DNA of 64,000 bases from Desulfitibacter alkalitolerans DSM 16504 (GCF_000620305.1 NZ_JHVU01000026.1:1-64000), one strand, 5' to 3'; shown: positions 53,400 through 63,546, counted from the first letter of the stretch. Numbers and translations are program-made. Notes: generated from the letters alone by a model not told the origin.

Positions 53400-54605
53400 T
53401 TATATAGCTATCTGGGATTTTAGTTCTTCTTTATTTAACGAGCAATCTAGTCGTCCTATATATTTACCCTTATTTATAACCACAGCAGCAGGAGCTTCTT
53501 TTATGCCATATCTTTCTGCTAGTATCTTCTTCCTGGATATATCCACTTTAAATATTTTATGGCTTCCAGATACAACTTTTTCTAAAACACTATTAAAAGC
53601 CAAGCTTTCTTCTATTAATGGATTAAAAAATGATAATATAACAGGCCGTTGGTTTTCCAATACGTTCTTTCTAAAGTCATTCAGCTCTTCTATATATCTT
53701 TCAGCTGCTACAGCTGCTGCAGCACCATCCCCTGCAGCTGAAACTATTTGTCTTAAGTATTTGACCCTGTTGTCACCAACAGCATAAACACCTTCAATGT
53801 TAGTTTCCATGAGCTCATTAACTGGTATATATCCTCTTTGATCCATTATTAATCCACTATTCTTCAAAAAATCTGTAGCCGGGATCATACCTACAAAAAA
53901 GAATACACCTTGACAATTCAGTTGAGTGATTTCTCCTGTTTTCAGGTTTTTTATATTAACACCCTCAACATTAGTATCACCAAGCACTTCTTGAATTGTT
54001 GAATTCCAGATAAATTTCATTTTTTTATTTGCAAAGGCTTTTTCGGCACTAAGCTTGTTGCAGTCTAGCTTTCCTTCATCATGCAAAACTATAACAGTAA
54101 CTGTTTTTGCAAATTTAGTAACATACAAACCTTCTTCAATGGCCTGATCGCTGCTGCCTATTACAACCACATCTTCACCTTCAAAGAATTCCGCGTCACA
54201 TGTAGCGCAATATGCTACACCGCTACCCCTAAGCCTTTTTTCACCAGGAATATTTAAAAGCCTTGGATTAGTACCACAAGCTATAATAACTGCTTTTGCA
54301 AAAAATTCTTTTCCCTTTTTGGTTTTAATTACTTTCTCCTCTTGAGAAAGATTCAGTCCAACAACTTCATCTCTGATAAACTCTGCACCGAGATTTTCTG
54401 CATGGTTTTTAAAGTCCTTCATTAATTGAGGGCCTGTAGTATTTTCATAACCTGGATAATTTACTATCTCCCTTGTAGTATGAGCCAGACCACCTACAGT
54501 TCCCTTATTAATAACCAGGGTTTTTAATCTTGCTCTAGCTCCGTAAATAGCAGCAGTTAATCCAGCTGGACCTCCCCCAATGACAATAATGTCATATTTA
54601 CTCAT
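53400..54605 (-). CDS. trxB: Thioredoxin reductase-like flavoprotein with thioredoxin-like tail
   Basis: The 401-residue protein has a FAD fold (IIVIGGGPAGLTAAIYGARA), the redox pair CATC (133-136) and the closing GVYAVGDNRVKYLRQIVSA, as in TrxB. The NAD(P)H site is unusual: GSSDQA replaces GGGDSA, and the HRRxxxR motif is absent (LHDEGKLD at that place). An extra 85 residues (about 316-401) look like a thioredoxin fold, but the active-site position reads FFNPLIEES, with no CxxC. The electron donor may not be NADPH. It lies 14 bases after the thioredoxin gene. Confidence 0.82.
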   Translation of the reverse strand: MSKYDIIVIGGGPAGLTAAIYGARARLKTLVINKGTVGGLAHTTREIVNYPGYENTTGPQLMKDFKNHAENLGAEFIRDEVVGLNLSQEEKVIKTKKGKEFFAKAVIIACGTNPRLLNIPGEKRLRGSGVAYCATCDAEFFEGEDVVVIGSSDQAIEEGLYVTKFAKTVTVIVLHDEGKLDCNKLSAEKAFANKKMKFIWNSTIQEVLGDTNVEGVNIKNLKTGEITQLNCQGVFFFVGMIPATDFLKNSGLIMDQRGYIPVNELMETNIEGVYAVGDNRVKYLRQIVSAAGDGAAAAVAAERYIEELNDFRKNVLENQRPVILSFFNPLIEESLAFNSVLEKVVSGSHKIFKVDISRKKILAERYGIKEAPAAVVINKGKYIGRLDCSLNKEELKSQIAI

Positions 54606-54618
54606 GCTAATTCACCTC

Positions 54619-54939
54619 TTATAACAATTCAGTTATTTTTTCTTCAATATCTTCTTCCTCAACATTCCCTGCCATTTTCCCATAAAACTCTCCATCTTTA
54701 AAAAATAATATCTGAGGCACACCTTTAAGGGCATATTTTTTTAATATATCCTTGTTGTCTTCCACGTCTATATAGTAAAAAAGTAATTTACCCACAAACT
54801 TTTCTGCAAGCTCTTCAACCCTTGGTACAACCTCTTGACACACATGACAGTTTTCTCTTGAAAACACAATCAGACAGGGCTCATTTTTATTATTAATAAC
54901 TTCGTCAACAGCTTCAGCATCAATTCTTGTTAATGGCAT
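54619..54939 (-). CDS. Thioredoxin-family protein with CHVC active site
   Basis: The 106-residue protein has the thioredoxin fold pattern: CLIVFSRENCHVCQEVVPRVEEL with a CxxC active site, IDVEDNKDILKKYALKGVPQ with the cis-Pro, and ILFFKDGEFYGKMAGNV. The active site CHVC is not the canonical CGPC. It has GGAGG before the ATG and is probably the substrate of the adjoining reductase. Confidence 0.88.
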   Translation of the reverse strand: MPLTRIDAEAVDEVINNKNEPCLIVFSRENCHVCQEVVPRVEELAEKFVGKLLFYYIDVEDNKDILKKYALKGVPQILFFKDGEFYGKMAGNVEEEDIEEKITELL

Positions 54940-54989
54940 TTATCATTCCTCCTAATTAATCTCTCACAAGTATTTCTACAAATCTCTAT

Positions 54990-55025
54990 AAAGGGTTTCT
55001 CCCCATTGAACCAGAGAAACCCTTT
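54990..55025. terminator. Hairpin after the sulfotransferase gene
   Basis: AAAGGGTTTCTC and GAGAAACCCTTT form a perfect 12-bp stem with a 12-base loop. T-runs are short on both sides, so termination strength is uncertain. It separates the sulfotransferase from the thioredoxin gene. Confidence 0.65.
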
Positions 55026-55076
55026 TGACAAAAAGTAAATTTTATGAAAAGTATATAAGGTTAGGTTTTCAATTTT

Positions 55077-56960
55077 TTATAGCTTTACTGATGTCTTAGT
55101 ATTATATCTTAGGTTATCAATATTTAGATAAATATGAAATTCACCAGACAATTCTTCCCTGCTTACGTAAAATTGTACATCATTTTCTTTTTGCTCTTCA
55201 AAAGATACACAAGCCGCAGTAATGTCATGAACATCCGTTGGGACTGAATAAAATTTGGCTTCCTTTTCGCCCTTTAATTCAAGAAGAACCTGGGAGCCTT
55301 CTACAAATGTCCCGCGAAGTGCTAATCTGTCTTCTTCAAGAACTAAGGATAGATTATACTTTTCAGGTACCGCCTCATCAACATCTTTAAATTTAACCTT
55401 CATCCCAAACTCTGGGGTTACTCCAAATCCACCTAAAAATTTACCCTTACCCAGTGCAAGGTCTGTAGTTTCATCATATAAAGCAAGTCTTCTTGCCCTG
55501 TAGTAGTTGCCACCTTTAACATTTAATTCATATTTAACTTCATGGTTTAATAACTCAACAGTAGTTGACTCCAGGGTTAGGTGGATGTGTTCATCTTTGT
55601 ATTTATTTATTTGAAGTGCTCCTAATTCATCTGTATGTTTTCCCCTGTATGTTGAAATTCCTCCAGAATGAATCATGTAATGCCCATCTTTATAATAATC
55701 TACATTGCAGATATATGGTGAATAAAACTCTGCTCCCCTTTCTTTGCCATACTGCCAGACCTGCTCTATTTCCATTTTGTCAGTATCTATTCTATAGATA
55801 ACCCCTCTGGAAAAATTCTTTTCTGGCGGAACCCTGTTTTCTTTGGTTTTGGATCTATAGGTGCCATTGTCAAAGAGGAATACATCTCCATTAGGCAAGA
55901 TCATTGCAGCATGTTGTTCATACTGCCAATCAAAATCTCCCTTGGTTACATTTTTAAATAAGTATTTTTGCCACTCTTCCCCCCAGCCTTCGGGATCTCC
56001 AATAATCCAGTTTAATTCACCTGTATCATAATTAAAGTTAATAACTGCATCCTGATGTCTGCCTGACATTGTAATTGAATTTGTAGGCTTGTCATACCAT
56101 ACAGAGTTGTTATGGAACCAGTCATGATAATTCCAGTCTCCTGCTTTGCCTTCTTCTCTTGGCAGAATCTTTAGCAAATCCCAGGCTTTAACAATCTCTC
56201 CAGTTTTCCTGTCAATTTCAACAACATAATCTTCAACTGATTCTGCAAAGTCGTTGTCAGAAGCAGCAAGCAGGTTGCCATTTTCTAACTCAATTGCATC
56301 ATGATGATATCCCCCTGGCAGTCTATATTCAGCATAGATTTTCCCACAAAAATCCATTTCCATAAGTCCAACAGTATAATATGGTTTTTGCATTGATCTG
56401 TAAGAAGTCACTAATAGTCTACCATTAGCTAATTTCTTAATATCCCAGCTTGCCTTTTCTGTTATTACCCACCTTAAATCCCCTGCATAGTCAAAACCAC
56501 AGGTTCTAGCTGAATTAATTAAAGGAGTTGCAGTTGAAATGGTCATGATGTCTTTTCCAAAATATTCATAGGTGGTATTGCAGTAATGCGGTTTATTGAC
56601 ATCTAACTCTTCCACTTCAATCTTGACCTGAGCTGTTTTACCATTAGCAAGCTTTAATACAACTATATTTTCATAATTGTCATATAAACCATAGATAGGT
56701 AATATGTGTTCTGTTGCAGGGCCAAAAACATGGTTTAAATCTCCTTCTACAGCTTTGCCCTTTACCGTAACTTCAACTGAAGTTTCTTCATCGGTTTTAA
56801 AGCAGATAACAGCTGCCAGTGGATTGATAAGATATGGATTTTTTACTACAAGAGGATTTACCAGGTTGTATTTTCCCGATTTAAATTCAGCCAAGAACTT
56901 TTCTTCAGCTTCATGCTGTAGTGTAATTAAATGTTTTTGAACTTCTAATTCTTTTACCAT
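55077..56960 (-). CDS. Arylsulfate sulfotransferase (ASST-type)
   Basis: The start is the ATG at 56960; a GTG at 56969 is less likely. The 627-residue protein has an N-terminal beta domain and then a six-bladed propeller with YHHDAIELENGNLLAAS, NYHDWFHNNSVWYD and the repeated WQYGKERG-type blades. ASST enzymes transfer sulfate from a phenolic ester to another phenol through a catalytic His. No signal peptide is visible, unlike the periplasmic enzymes of Gram-negatives. The nearby anion transporter, thioredoxin system and Crp-type regulator suggest joint use of an aromatic sulfate; that is inference. Confidence 0.88.
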   Translation of the reverse strand: MVKELEVQKHLITLQHEAEEKFLAEFKSGKYNLVNPLVVKNPYLINPLAAVICFKTDEETSVEVTVKGKAVEGDLNHVFGPATEHILPIYGLYDNYENIVVLKLANGKTAQVKIEVEELDVNKPHYCNTTYEYFGKDIMTISTATPLINSARTCGFDYAGDLRWVITEKASWDIKKLANGRLLVTSYRSMQKPYYTVGLMEMDFCGKIYAEYRLPGGYHHDAIELENGNLLAASDNDFAESVEDYVVEIDRKTGEIVKAWDLLKILPREEGKAGDWNYHDWFHNNSVWYDKPTNSITMSGRHQDAVINFNYDTGELNWIIGDPEGWGEEWQKYLFKNVTKGDFDWQYEQHAAMILPNGDVFLFDNGTYRSKTKENRVPPEKNFSRGVIYRIDTDKMEIEQVWQYGKERGAEFYSPYICNVDYYKDGHYMIHSGGISTYRGKHTDELGALQINKYKDEHIHLTLESTTVELLNHEVKYELNVKGGNYYRARRLALYDETTDLALGKGKFLGGFGVTPEFGMKVKFKDVDEAVPEKYNLSLVLEEDRLALRGTFVEGSQVLLELKGEKEAKFYSVPTDVHDITAACVSFEEQKENDVQFYVSREELSGEFHIYLNIDNLRYNTKTSVKL

Positions 56961-57124
56961 AGCCTTCACTCTCCCATATTTAAATATTAATTTTCACAAT
57001 ATTTTTCGCAGTATTTTTTGCAAAGGTCAAATAGTATTTGTTTACGCCGCCATTTATTCACCCTTTCATAAATTAAAAATATAAGGTTTATAACAAAAGA
57101 TTATCATATTATTTTTGGTGCATA

Positions 57125-57140
57125 TGTAACCGATATTACA
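57125..57140. promoter_or_regulatory. Candidate Crp/Fnr-type operator upstream of the sulfotransferase
   Basis: TGTAAC-CGAT-ATTACA is an inverted repeat (extended arms ATGTAA/TTACAT, 57124-57141) lying 165 bases before the sulfotransferase start. GATAAT at 57105-57100 on the minus strand would put the palindrome centre about 40 bases before transcription start. The adjacent gene encodes a Crp/Fnr regulator. Confidence 0.65.
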
Positions 57141-57246
57141 TTTGCTTCAATTTTTGCTCATAAATATTAAGCCTTGTTTAAATCCATTGGTTAAAATTAC
57201 CCAGTAATTTAAAACTCCCAGTAATGCAGTAAATGCAGTAAATATA

Positions 57247-57274
57247 AAAGAGAGGGCATCCATGGGGCCCTCTC
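57247..57274 (-). terminator. Terminator after the Crp/Fnr regulator gene
   Basis: GAGAGGGC (57250-57257) and GCCCTCTC (57267-57274) form an 8-bp stem, followed by TTTTATATTT on the minus strand, 37 bases after the regulator stop. Confidence 0.75.
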
Positions 57275-57310
57275 CTTAAACATTTGCTTATGCAAATCTT
57301 TATTTTTTTG

Positions 57311-58072
57311 CTACCTTTCACTGCAGCTTGAATCAAAGGCAATTTCTTTAAGCCTTTCCTTATATTTACTTTTGATAATAATATTTTCGTATTTATAATC
57401 TAAAACGCCTATTTTTTTTAAGTATGACAAACTTTTAGTAACAGTAACACGATGAGATGATAAAATATCGGCAAGTTCTTGATGAGTTAGTTGAATTTGT
57501 ATATCCTGCTTGAAACCACTATTTTTTTCTTCATAACAATAAATGCTATATAGTATTCTGCAAACGCTTTGCAGGATATTGCGCATACATTTATCTTCGA
57601 GTTGAACTGCCAGCATCCTTGCTTTGATTGCAAGGGACTTTATCAGAAATAGATTAACTTCAAAATCCCTTTTCATTATATCCAGCATTGTATCTTTATC
57701 ATAAAAATACAATTCACAATCCTCAGCTGTAACTGTTTCAAACAATGCAGGCTGGCCATGAAGGACAAACTGCTCACCAAAGAAACAACCCTCTCCCACT
57801 ATAGAAAATGTTTTCATGGTCCCATCCTTACCAATTAAATAGCTTTTGACCCTGCCTTTTTTGATAAAATATATGCCCTTTATATTTCGACCTATTTCAT
57901 GTATACACTCACCCTTTTTTCTTAATCTCTTTTGTCCTAAATAAAGGTACTTTTCCATAATGGTGGTGTCTACACCTTCTGCTTCCAATATATTTTTTTC
58001 AAACATAACAGATGTGGTCATGTGTTCGATTAGTTCTTTTACTTCTTTATCCACATTTTCACCTACCATCAT
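57311..58072 (-). CDS. Crp/Fnr-family transcriptional regulator
   Basis: The start is taken near the ATGs at 58072 and 58069, because the longer frame from 58162 runs through a palindromic repeat. The roughly 253-residue protein has a cyclic-nucleotide-type sensor domain (IKGIYFIKKGRVKSYLIGKDG, FFGEQFVLHGQPALFETV) and a C-terminal winged HTH (LTHQELADILSSHRVTVTKSLSYLKKIGVL). No Fnr-type Cys cluster is seen, so the effector is unknown; CprK-like aromatic sensing is conceivable. It stands upstream of the sulfotransferase in the same direction, separated by its terminator. Confidence 0.88.
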   Translation of the reverse strand: MMVGENVDKEVKELIEHMTTSVMFEKNILEAEGVDTTIMEKYLYLGQKRLRKKGECIHEIGRNIKGIYFIKKGRVKSYLIGKDGTMKTFSIVGEGCFFGEQFVLHGQPALFETVTAEDCELYFYDKDTMLDIMKRDFEVNLFLIKSLAIKARMLAVQLEDKCMRNILQSVCRILYSIYCYEEKNSGFKQDIQIQLTHQELADILSSHRVTVTKSLSYLKKIGVLDYKYENIIIKSKYKERLKEIAFDSSCSER

Positions 58073-58130
58073 TGTTTGCCTAGTTAAGTGTATTTTATCA
58101 TTTTTTTTAAGGGCAAGCCAGAGGGACAAG

Positions 58131-58188
58131 CCAGGGGGACGGTTCTTCTGGCTGGTAGCCACACTAGCCAGAAGAACCGTCCCCCTGG
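58131..58188. repeat. GGGGACGGTTC palindromic repeat, 23-bp perfect arms
   Basis: Arms 58131-58153 and 58166-58188 are exact inverted copies with a 12-base loop. Each arm carries the GGGGGACGGTTCTTC core. It starts 5 bases after the hisIE stop and so may stabilise or end the his transcript, although no T-run follows. Partial copies (AGCCAGAGGGACAAGCCAG) lie just to the left. Confidence 0.85.
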
Positions 58189-58192
58189 TTGG

Positions 58193-58834
58193 TTATCTTC
58201 TTTTGTTTAGTTCGGATGCCAGATCATCAACTGTCAATTCATGGTATGCAAGGAGCACAAGCATATGGTAAATAAAATCTCCACACTCATAGATAATTTC
58301 TTCTTTGTTGTTGTTCTTTGATGCTATGATAATTTCTGCAGCTTCCTCGCCAATTTTTTTTAGGATTTTATCCTGACCCTCATTGAAAAGATATGTTGTA
58401 TAGGACTTCTCCGGGCGTTTTTGCTGGCGGTCAAGGATAACCTTATATACTGCATTTAATGTTTCCCCCAGCCTTTCCCTACTAACTTCTTTTTCTGTGG
58501 CTGTAATCTTATTATGAAAACAGCTCTTTTGCCCTGTATGACAGGCAGAGCCCCTTTGTTCAACGTGTATTAAGAGACAGTCCCCGTCACAATCATAGGA
58601 TACATCTAAAACCTTCTGTTTGCTGCCTGAGGTTGCACCCTTGTTCCAAAGTTCCTTCCTGCTTCTGCTATAAAACCATGTATACCCTGTATCCAGGGTC
58701 TTTTCTAAAGACTCCCTGTTCATGTAAGCCATCATTAATACTTCCCCAGAGGTTTTATCTTTTATAATAGCAGGTATAAGCCCATTACTATCAAATTTTA
58801 GACCATCCAGGATGCTTTTAATATTATCCATCAC
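58193..58834 (-). CDS. hisI: Phosphoribosyl-AMP cyclohydrolase / phosphoribosyl-ATP pyrophosphatase
   Basis: The 213-residue HisIE fusion has the HisI half ([42 protein letters not shown] with metal-binding Asp and Cys) and the HisE half ([29 protein letters not shown]). It performs the second and third steps of histidine synthesis. It overlaps hisF by 4 bases and is the last gene of the operon. Confidence 0.96.
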   Translation of the reverse strand: MMDNIKSILDGLKFDSNGLIPAIIKDKTSGEVLMMAYMNRESLEKTLDTGYTWFYSRSRKELWNKGATSGSKQKVLDVSYDCDGDCLLIHVEQRGSACHTGQKSCFHNKITATEKEVSRERLGETLNAVYKVILDRQQKRPEKSYTTYLFNEGQDKILKKIGEEAAEIIIASKNNNKEEIIYECGDFIYHMLVLLAYHELTVDDLASELNKRR

Positions 58835-59586
58835 CTGACTGTCACCCCCTGGCTTTTAAGATATTCCTTTACCTGATTTATGGTATATGTACCATAGTGA
58901 AACAGGGAAGCAGCCAGCACAGCATCAGCCTTGCCCCTGGTTAGGGCCTCTCCAAAATGCTCTAGAACACCTGCACCCCCTGACGCTATAACAGGAATGT
59001 TGACTGTTTCACTGACCCTGCGGGTAAGTTCCACATCATATCCATCCTTTGTGCCATCCCTATCCATACTTGTTAAAAGAATCTCGCCTGCACCTAATTC
59101 TTCAACCCTTTTAACCCAGCTGAGAACATCAATCCCCGTGGGTGTACGTCCTCCATTTATGTAAACCTCCCATTCACCTTCCCCAGCAGACCTGGCATCT
59201 ACTGCAACAACTATGCACTGGGTACCAAAACGCTTTGCAGCAGTTTCCACAAGGCTTTCATCCTTTACAGCTGCTGTATTTAATGAAACCTTATCAGCAC
59301 CGGCAGCTAAAAGCATTCGAATATCCTCTATAGTTCTTATGCCTCCGCCTACAGTAAAGGGGATAAATACTTCCTCAGCTGTTCTTTTTACCACATCATA
59401 AATTATATCCCTTTCCTCATTAGAAGCAGTGATGTCCAAAAATACAAGCTCATCAGCACCCTCTTTATCATAGCGTGCAGCCAGCTCTACAGGATCCCCT
59501 GCATCTCTTAAATTAACAAAATTGACACCTTTAACGACCCTGCCTTTATGAACATCGAGGCAGGGGATTATTCTCTTGGCTAACAT
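58831..59586 (-). CDS. hisF: Imidazole glycerol phosphate synthase cyclase subunit
   Basis: The 251-residue TIM barrel has [37 protein letters not shown] and [15 protein letters not shown], with both catalytic Asp residues. With HisH it forms IGP and AICAR. It overlaps hisA by one base and hisIE by four. Confidence 0.97.
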   Translation of the reverse strand: MLAKRIIPCLDVHKGRVVKGVNFVNLRDAGDPVELAARYDKEGADELVFLDITASNEERDIIYDVVKRTAEEVFIPFTVGGGIRTIEDIRMLLAAGADKVSLNTAAVKDESLVETAAKRFGTQCIVVAVDARSAGEGEWEVYINGGRTPTGIDVLSWVKRVEELGAGEILLTSMDRDGTKDGYDVELTRRVSETVNIPVIASGGAGVLEHFGEALTRGKADAVLAASLFHYGTYTINQVKEYLKSQGVTVR

Positions 59587-60320
59587 TATAATTCTCCTCC
59601 AGCTATTTTTATTGCTTCTTGTAAATCAATATCACCTGTGTAGAGGGCTTTCCCAATGATTAACCCCTCCACTCCTATACCCTGAAGTTCTTTGATCTTT
59701 TTAACATCTTCAAGGCCTGCCACTCCACCTGAGGCAATTACCTTTAGGCCTGTTTTTTCAGCCATCTCCCTTATTCCTTCAATATTGAGCCCCTCTAGAG
59801 TTCCATCCCTTAAGGTATCAGTATAAACAACCCTTTCTAATCCCATTTCTTTCATTTCCCGGGCAAATTCCAGGGCAGACTTCTCCATAACTGTTTCCCA
59901 ACCATCTATTGCTACCTTGCCCAGCTTGCTGTCAAGGCCTAAAACAATGGCATCACTCCCAAACCTCTCTACAGCAGCTTTAACCATCTGGGGATTTTTT
60001 AAGGCGGCTGTTCCAATAATAAGTCTAGTTAATCCCAGGTTTAGATAGTATTCTATTGTTTCAAGGCTGCGAATCCCTCCCCCTAACTGGACAGGAATAT
60101 TAACCCTGGATATTATCTCCTTGATAACCTCTAAATTTTTTGGCGATCCTGAAACGGCTCCATCCAAATCAACCAGATGCAGGAACCTGGCACCCATCTG
60201 CTCCCATTTCAAGGCCACCTCCCACGGTTCTGTAGAGTAAACAGTTGCTTCCTTCATATCTCCCTTGTACAAACGGACGCATAATCCATCCTTTAAATCA
60301 ATAGCCGGCAGTACTAGCAA
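59586..60320 (-). CDS. hisA: ProFAR isomerase
   Basis: The 244-residue TIM barrel begins [19 protein letters not shown] and has [17 protein letters not shown] and [15 protein letters not shown]. It isomerises ProFAR to PRFAR. It directly abuts hisH. Confidence 0.96.
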   Translation of the reverse strand: MLVLPAIDLKDGLCVRLYKGDMKEATVYSTEPWEVALKWEQMGARFLHLVDLDGAVSGSPKNLEVIKEIISRVNIPVQLGGGIRSLETIEYYLNLGLTRLIIGTAALKNPQMVKAAVERFGSDAIVLGLDSKLGKVAIDGWETVMEKSALEFAREMKEMGLERVVYTDTLRDGTLEGLNIEGIREMAEKTGLKVIASGGVAGLEDVKKIKELQGIGVEGLIIGKALYTGDIDLQEAIKIAGGEL

Positions 60321-60929
60321 TTATATCATCTCCCCGAAGTTTCTAAGTATTTTCTGTCCAAGGGAACTGCTCTTTTCAGGGTGGAACTGGATTCCCATAA
60401 CATTGTCCCTTGCTATAATAGAGCAGTAATCAATTCCATAATGGGTAGAGGCTGCAGCATATTCTTCGTTATCTGGTTTAACATAATAGGAATGGACAAA
60501 ATAAAAATAGCTGTTATTTTTAACTCCAGATATCAGCTTATGGTCCCTTTTTATTGTAATGGAGTTCCAGCCCATATGAGGGACTTTTACTATGGAGGGT
60601 ATCTTTAAAACCTGTCCTTCTATTATTCCTAGTCCATCATAGAAACCATTTTCTTCACTAACTGTCATAAGCAGCTGCATTCCAAGGCAGATGCCCAGCA
60701 AGGGCTTCCCCTCTTTAACCACATGCATAATAGCATCAACCATTCCACTGGTTTTAAGGTTCTCAATGGCATCGGCAAAGGCACCGACTCCAGGCAATAT
60801 AATACCTGAAGCTGCTGCAACCTTTTCAGGATCAGAAGTAATCTCAGCTTTATAACCTACGCCTTCCAGGCTTTTTTGGACGCTTCTTAAGTTTCCCATA
60901 CCGTAATCTATTATTGTAATCATTTTCAT
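60321..60929 (-). CDS. hisH: Imidazole glycerol phosphate synthase glutaminase subunit
   Basis: The 202-residue class I amidotransferase has IIDYGMGNLRSVQKSLE, the nucleophile Cys in PLLGICLGMQLL, and the His-Glu pair in MGIQFHPEKSS. It feeds ammonia to HisF. AGGTGG precedes its ATG. Confidence 0.96.
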   Translation of the reverse strand: MKMITIIDYGMGNLRSVQKSLEGVGYKAEITSDPEKVAAASGIILPGVGAFADAIENLKTSGMVDAIMHVVKEGKPLLGICLGMQLLMTVSEENGFYDGLGIIEGQVLKIPSIVKVPHMGWNSITIKRDHKLISGVKNNSYFYFVHSYYVKPDNEEYAAASTHYGIDYCSIIARDNVMGIQFHPEKSSSLGQKILRNFGEMI

Positions 60930-60937
60930 GCTACCAC

Positions 60938-61528
60938 CTACTCTAGAATTCCTTTAGTGGATAGAACAGAAGCTTGACCTTCATTTATTTCCCATGCAGC
61001 ACTCATACTGCGGGCTAATGCTTTAAATATTCCTTCAATAATGTGATGGGTATTATGCCCAGCAAGCTTATCCACATGCATGGTTATGCCGCCATTAACC
61101 GAAAGGGCACGCAGAAATTCTTCAACAAGTTCAGTATCAAAATCACCTACCCTTTCTTTTAGTCCACATACCCTATAGGCCAGGTATGGCCTTCCGCTAA
61201 AATCCACCACCACCCTTACAAGGGCATCATCCATTGGCACATAGCTGGTTCCATATCTCTTAATACCCTTTTTGTCACCCAGGGCTTCTTTAAGTGCCTT
61301 GCCAATACATATACCTAGATCTTCAATGAGGTGGTGAAAATCAACGTGCAAATCCCCAACTGCAGATATTTCCATATTGCAGCCACTATGCCGGGCAAAG
61401 AGTTCAAGCATATGATCAAAAAAACCCATGCCAGCTGTTCCAGTTAATAAACCCTGTCCTTCCAGACATATTTTCACTTTAATATCTGTTTCACCAGTTA
61501 GTCTTTCAATAGTTCCTGTACGGTCCAT
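60938..61528 (-). CDS. hisB: Imidazoleglycerol-phosphate dehydratase
   Basis: The 196-residue protein is the single-domain dehydratase without the HisN-type phosphatase. Metal-binding motifs are FFDHMLELFARHSG, DVDFHHLIEDLGICIG-type HHxxED (FHHLIEDLG) and AGHNTHHIIEGIFKA. It lies 14 bases after hisD. Confidence 0.96.
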   Translation of the reverse strand: MDRTGTIERLTGETDIKVKICLEGQGLLTGTAGMGFFDHMLELFARHSGCNMEISAVGDLHVDFHHLIEDLGICIGKALKEALGDKKGIKRYGTSYVPMDDALVRVVVDFSGRPYLAYRVCGLKERVGDFDTELVEEFLRALSVNGGITMHVDKLAGHNTHHIIEGIFKALARSMSAAWEINEGQASVLSTKGILE

Positions 61529-61542
61529 ATATACTCACACCT

Positions 61543-62823
61543 CTATTCTAATCTAACCCTAACTGAATTAGCATGGGCATCCAAGCCCTCTATTTCAGCC
61601 AGATCTATTATCCTTTGACCCCATTGCTTTAAATTAGCTTCAGTATAGTAAATAACACTGCTCTTTTTAATGAATGTATCCACTGTAACAGGTGAATAGA
61701 ACCTTGCTGTACCCCCTGTGGGCAGAATATGATTTGGGCCTGCAAAGTAATCTCCTACAGGCTCAGGACTGTAAGCTCCTACAAATATTGAGCCGGCATT
61801 TTTAATTCTGCTGAGAATATCAAAGGGGTTATCTACCAGGAGCTCCAAATGCTCTGGTGCATAGGCATTAGATACATTAACAGCTTCATCTATATCCTGA
61901 GCCAAGACTACTGCTCCATAATCAATGAGGGATTTTGCCGCTATTTCATTACGGGATAGCCCTGCCAGCTGCAGCTTCAGCTCTTTTTGGACTTCTTCTA
62001 TTAACAGCTCACTTGGTGTAACTAATATTGAGGAGGCCAGGGTGTCGTGCTCTGCCTGGGACAATAAATCGGCAGCTATATAACGAGGATTTGCATTTTT
62101 ATCAGCAATTATCAAAATCTCACTAGGCCCTGCCAGCATGTCTATATCAACCACGCCATATACAAGCTTCTTGGCCAGGGTAACAAAAATATTCCCAGGA
62201 CCAGTAATCTTGTCAACTGGCTGAAAATCCCTGTCTCCATATGCCAGAAGCCCAATGGCCTGTGCACCCCCAACCTTGTATACAGCAGTTACACCTACCT
62301 CTTTTGCTGCTACCAGGGTATAGGGATTTACTGTTCCATCCCTGGCAGGTGGTGTTACCATGATGATATCCTTTACTCCTGCAACCTGAGCTGGAATAGC
62401 ATTCATTAATACTGATGAAGGGTAGGCTGCAGTACCCCCTGGCACATAGATGCCTGCCCTCTCAACTGGATTATATATCTGCCCCAACAAATTTCCATCC
62501 CTATCCTTTTCCAGCCAGGATACCCGTTTTTGCTTTTCATGGAAATCTTGAATTCTAGCGGCAGCCATATTAATATTTTCTATATAGCTCTCTCCTACTT
62601 TTTTATAGGCATCAAGGAATTCTTCCTCTGAAACCTTTAATGCTTCCCTTGTCAGCTTGATACCATCAAACCTTTCAGTATATTTAAGCACTGCATCTAT
62701 TCCATTATCTTTTACATCCTGCAAAATAGCGTCCACATCCGACATGAATTTATTTTCATCACTTCTTTTTTGCTGCATTAATTCTTGCAGCTCTTCTAAT
62801 GTAAGAATTCTTAACATTTTCAC
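61543..62823 (-). CDS. hisD: Histidinol dehydrogenase
   Basis: The 426-residue protein has [19 protein letters not shown], the catalytic region [17 protein letters not shown] and [17 protein letters not shown]. It oxidises histidinol to histidine in two steps. The GTG start at 62823 overlaps the hisG stop by four bases; an ATG two codons on is also possible. Confidence 0.96.
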   Translation of the reverse strand: MKMLRILTLEELQELMQQKRSDENKFMSDVDAILQDVKDNGIDAVLKYTERFDGIKLTREALKVSEEEFLDAYKKVGESYIENINMAAARIQDFHEKQKRVSWLEKDRDGNLLGQIYNPVERAGIYVPGGTAAYPSSVLMNAIPAQVAGVKDIIMVTPPARDGTVNPYTLVAAKEVGVTAVYKVGGAQAIGLLAYGDRDFQPVDKITGPGNIFVTLAKKLVYGVVDIDMLAGPSEILIIADKNANPRYIAADLLSQAEHDTLASSILVTPSELLIEEVQKELKLQLAGLSRNEIAAKSLIDYGAVVLAQDIDEAVNVSNAYAPEHLELLVDNPFDILSRIKNAGSIFVGAYSPEPVGDYFAGPNHILPTGGTARFYSPVTVDTFIKKSSVIYYTEANLKQWGQRIIDLAEIEGLDAHANSVRVRLE

Positions 62824-63512
62824 TGGCTCCTTTTGTTTACTTGTTCATAGCATTTTGCAGCTAGATCCTGAATTATAGCATTTTTTATTCTATAGCTAAC
62901 CCTGTTGGCTATTAGCCTTGCTGTGGCCTCAAACATCTCTTCTACAGCTATAAGGTTATTTTCCTTTAAGGTTCTGCCTGTTGACACAATATCAACAATG
63001 AGATCGGCAAGGCCTACTGTGGGAGCAAGCTCTATATTACCATGGAGCTTTAAAACTTCAACTTGAATCCCCTTTTCCCTAAAATAGTTCCTGGCAACCT
63101 GGGGAAATTTTGTAGCCACCCTTGCGTTATTGAAAAAAGCTAGATCAAAGCAACCCCTGGCATCCCTAATCCCCTCAACTACTCCTTGTGGTGCTGCAAC
63201 GACAAATCTACAGTACCCAAAGCCCAAGTCAACCAGTTCAAATACATCTGCTCCAGATTCCTCCAGAGAATCCTTGCCCACTATTCCTATATCTGCCGCA
63301 CCATATTCAACATAGGTTGGAATATCAGTTGGACGGCAAATAAGGTATTTAACTTTTTCCAATGGAAATTCATATACCAGCTTTCTAGACTCTGTATCAA
63401 CATTTTCTGACGGATAACCAACCTTTGAAAAAATATCTAATGCCCCTTGACCAAGCTTACCCTTTGGCAAGGCAATTATTAACTCCTCTTTATGTGTACC
63501 CATGGTTAGCAC
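62820..63512 (-). CDS. hisG: ATP phosphoribosyltransferase, short form
   Basis: The 230-residue protein is the short HisG type lacking the C-terminal ACT-like domain, with [34 protein letters not shown] and [17 protein letters not shown]. Short HisG needs HisZ for activity and feedback control, and a hisZ gene lies directly upstream. It catalyses the first step of the pathway. Confidence 0.96.
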   Translation of the reverse strand: MLTMGTHKEELIIALPKGKLGQGALDIFSKVGYPSENVDTESRKLVYEFPLEKVKYLICRPTDIPTYVEYGAADIGIVGKDSLEESGADVFELVDLGFGYCRFVVAAPQGVVEGIRDARGCFDLAFFNNARVATKFPQVARNYFREKGIQVEVLKLHGNIELAPTVGLADLIVDIVSTGRTLKENNLIAVEEMFEATARLIANRVSYRIKNAIIQDLAAKCYEQVNKRSQ

Positions 63513-63546
63513 CTTCTTTATATCAGTTATTAATATCCCATTTAAT

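Larger units (their letters stand above)
56961..57310. other. Intergenic: sulfotransferase promoter region and crp terminator
   Basis: The 350 bases contain a palindrome at 57125-57140, a minus-strand GATAAT at 57105-57100, and a terminator at 57247-57274. No coding sequence is seen. Confidence 0.5.

Noticed and set aside
58073-58162. N-terminal extension of the Crp/Fnr regulator
   Set aside because: The codons read through the palindromic repeat and give a sequence unlike the family; the start near 58072 fits better.
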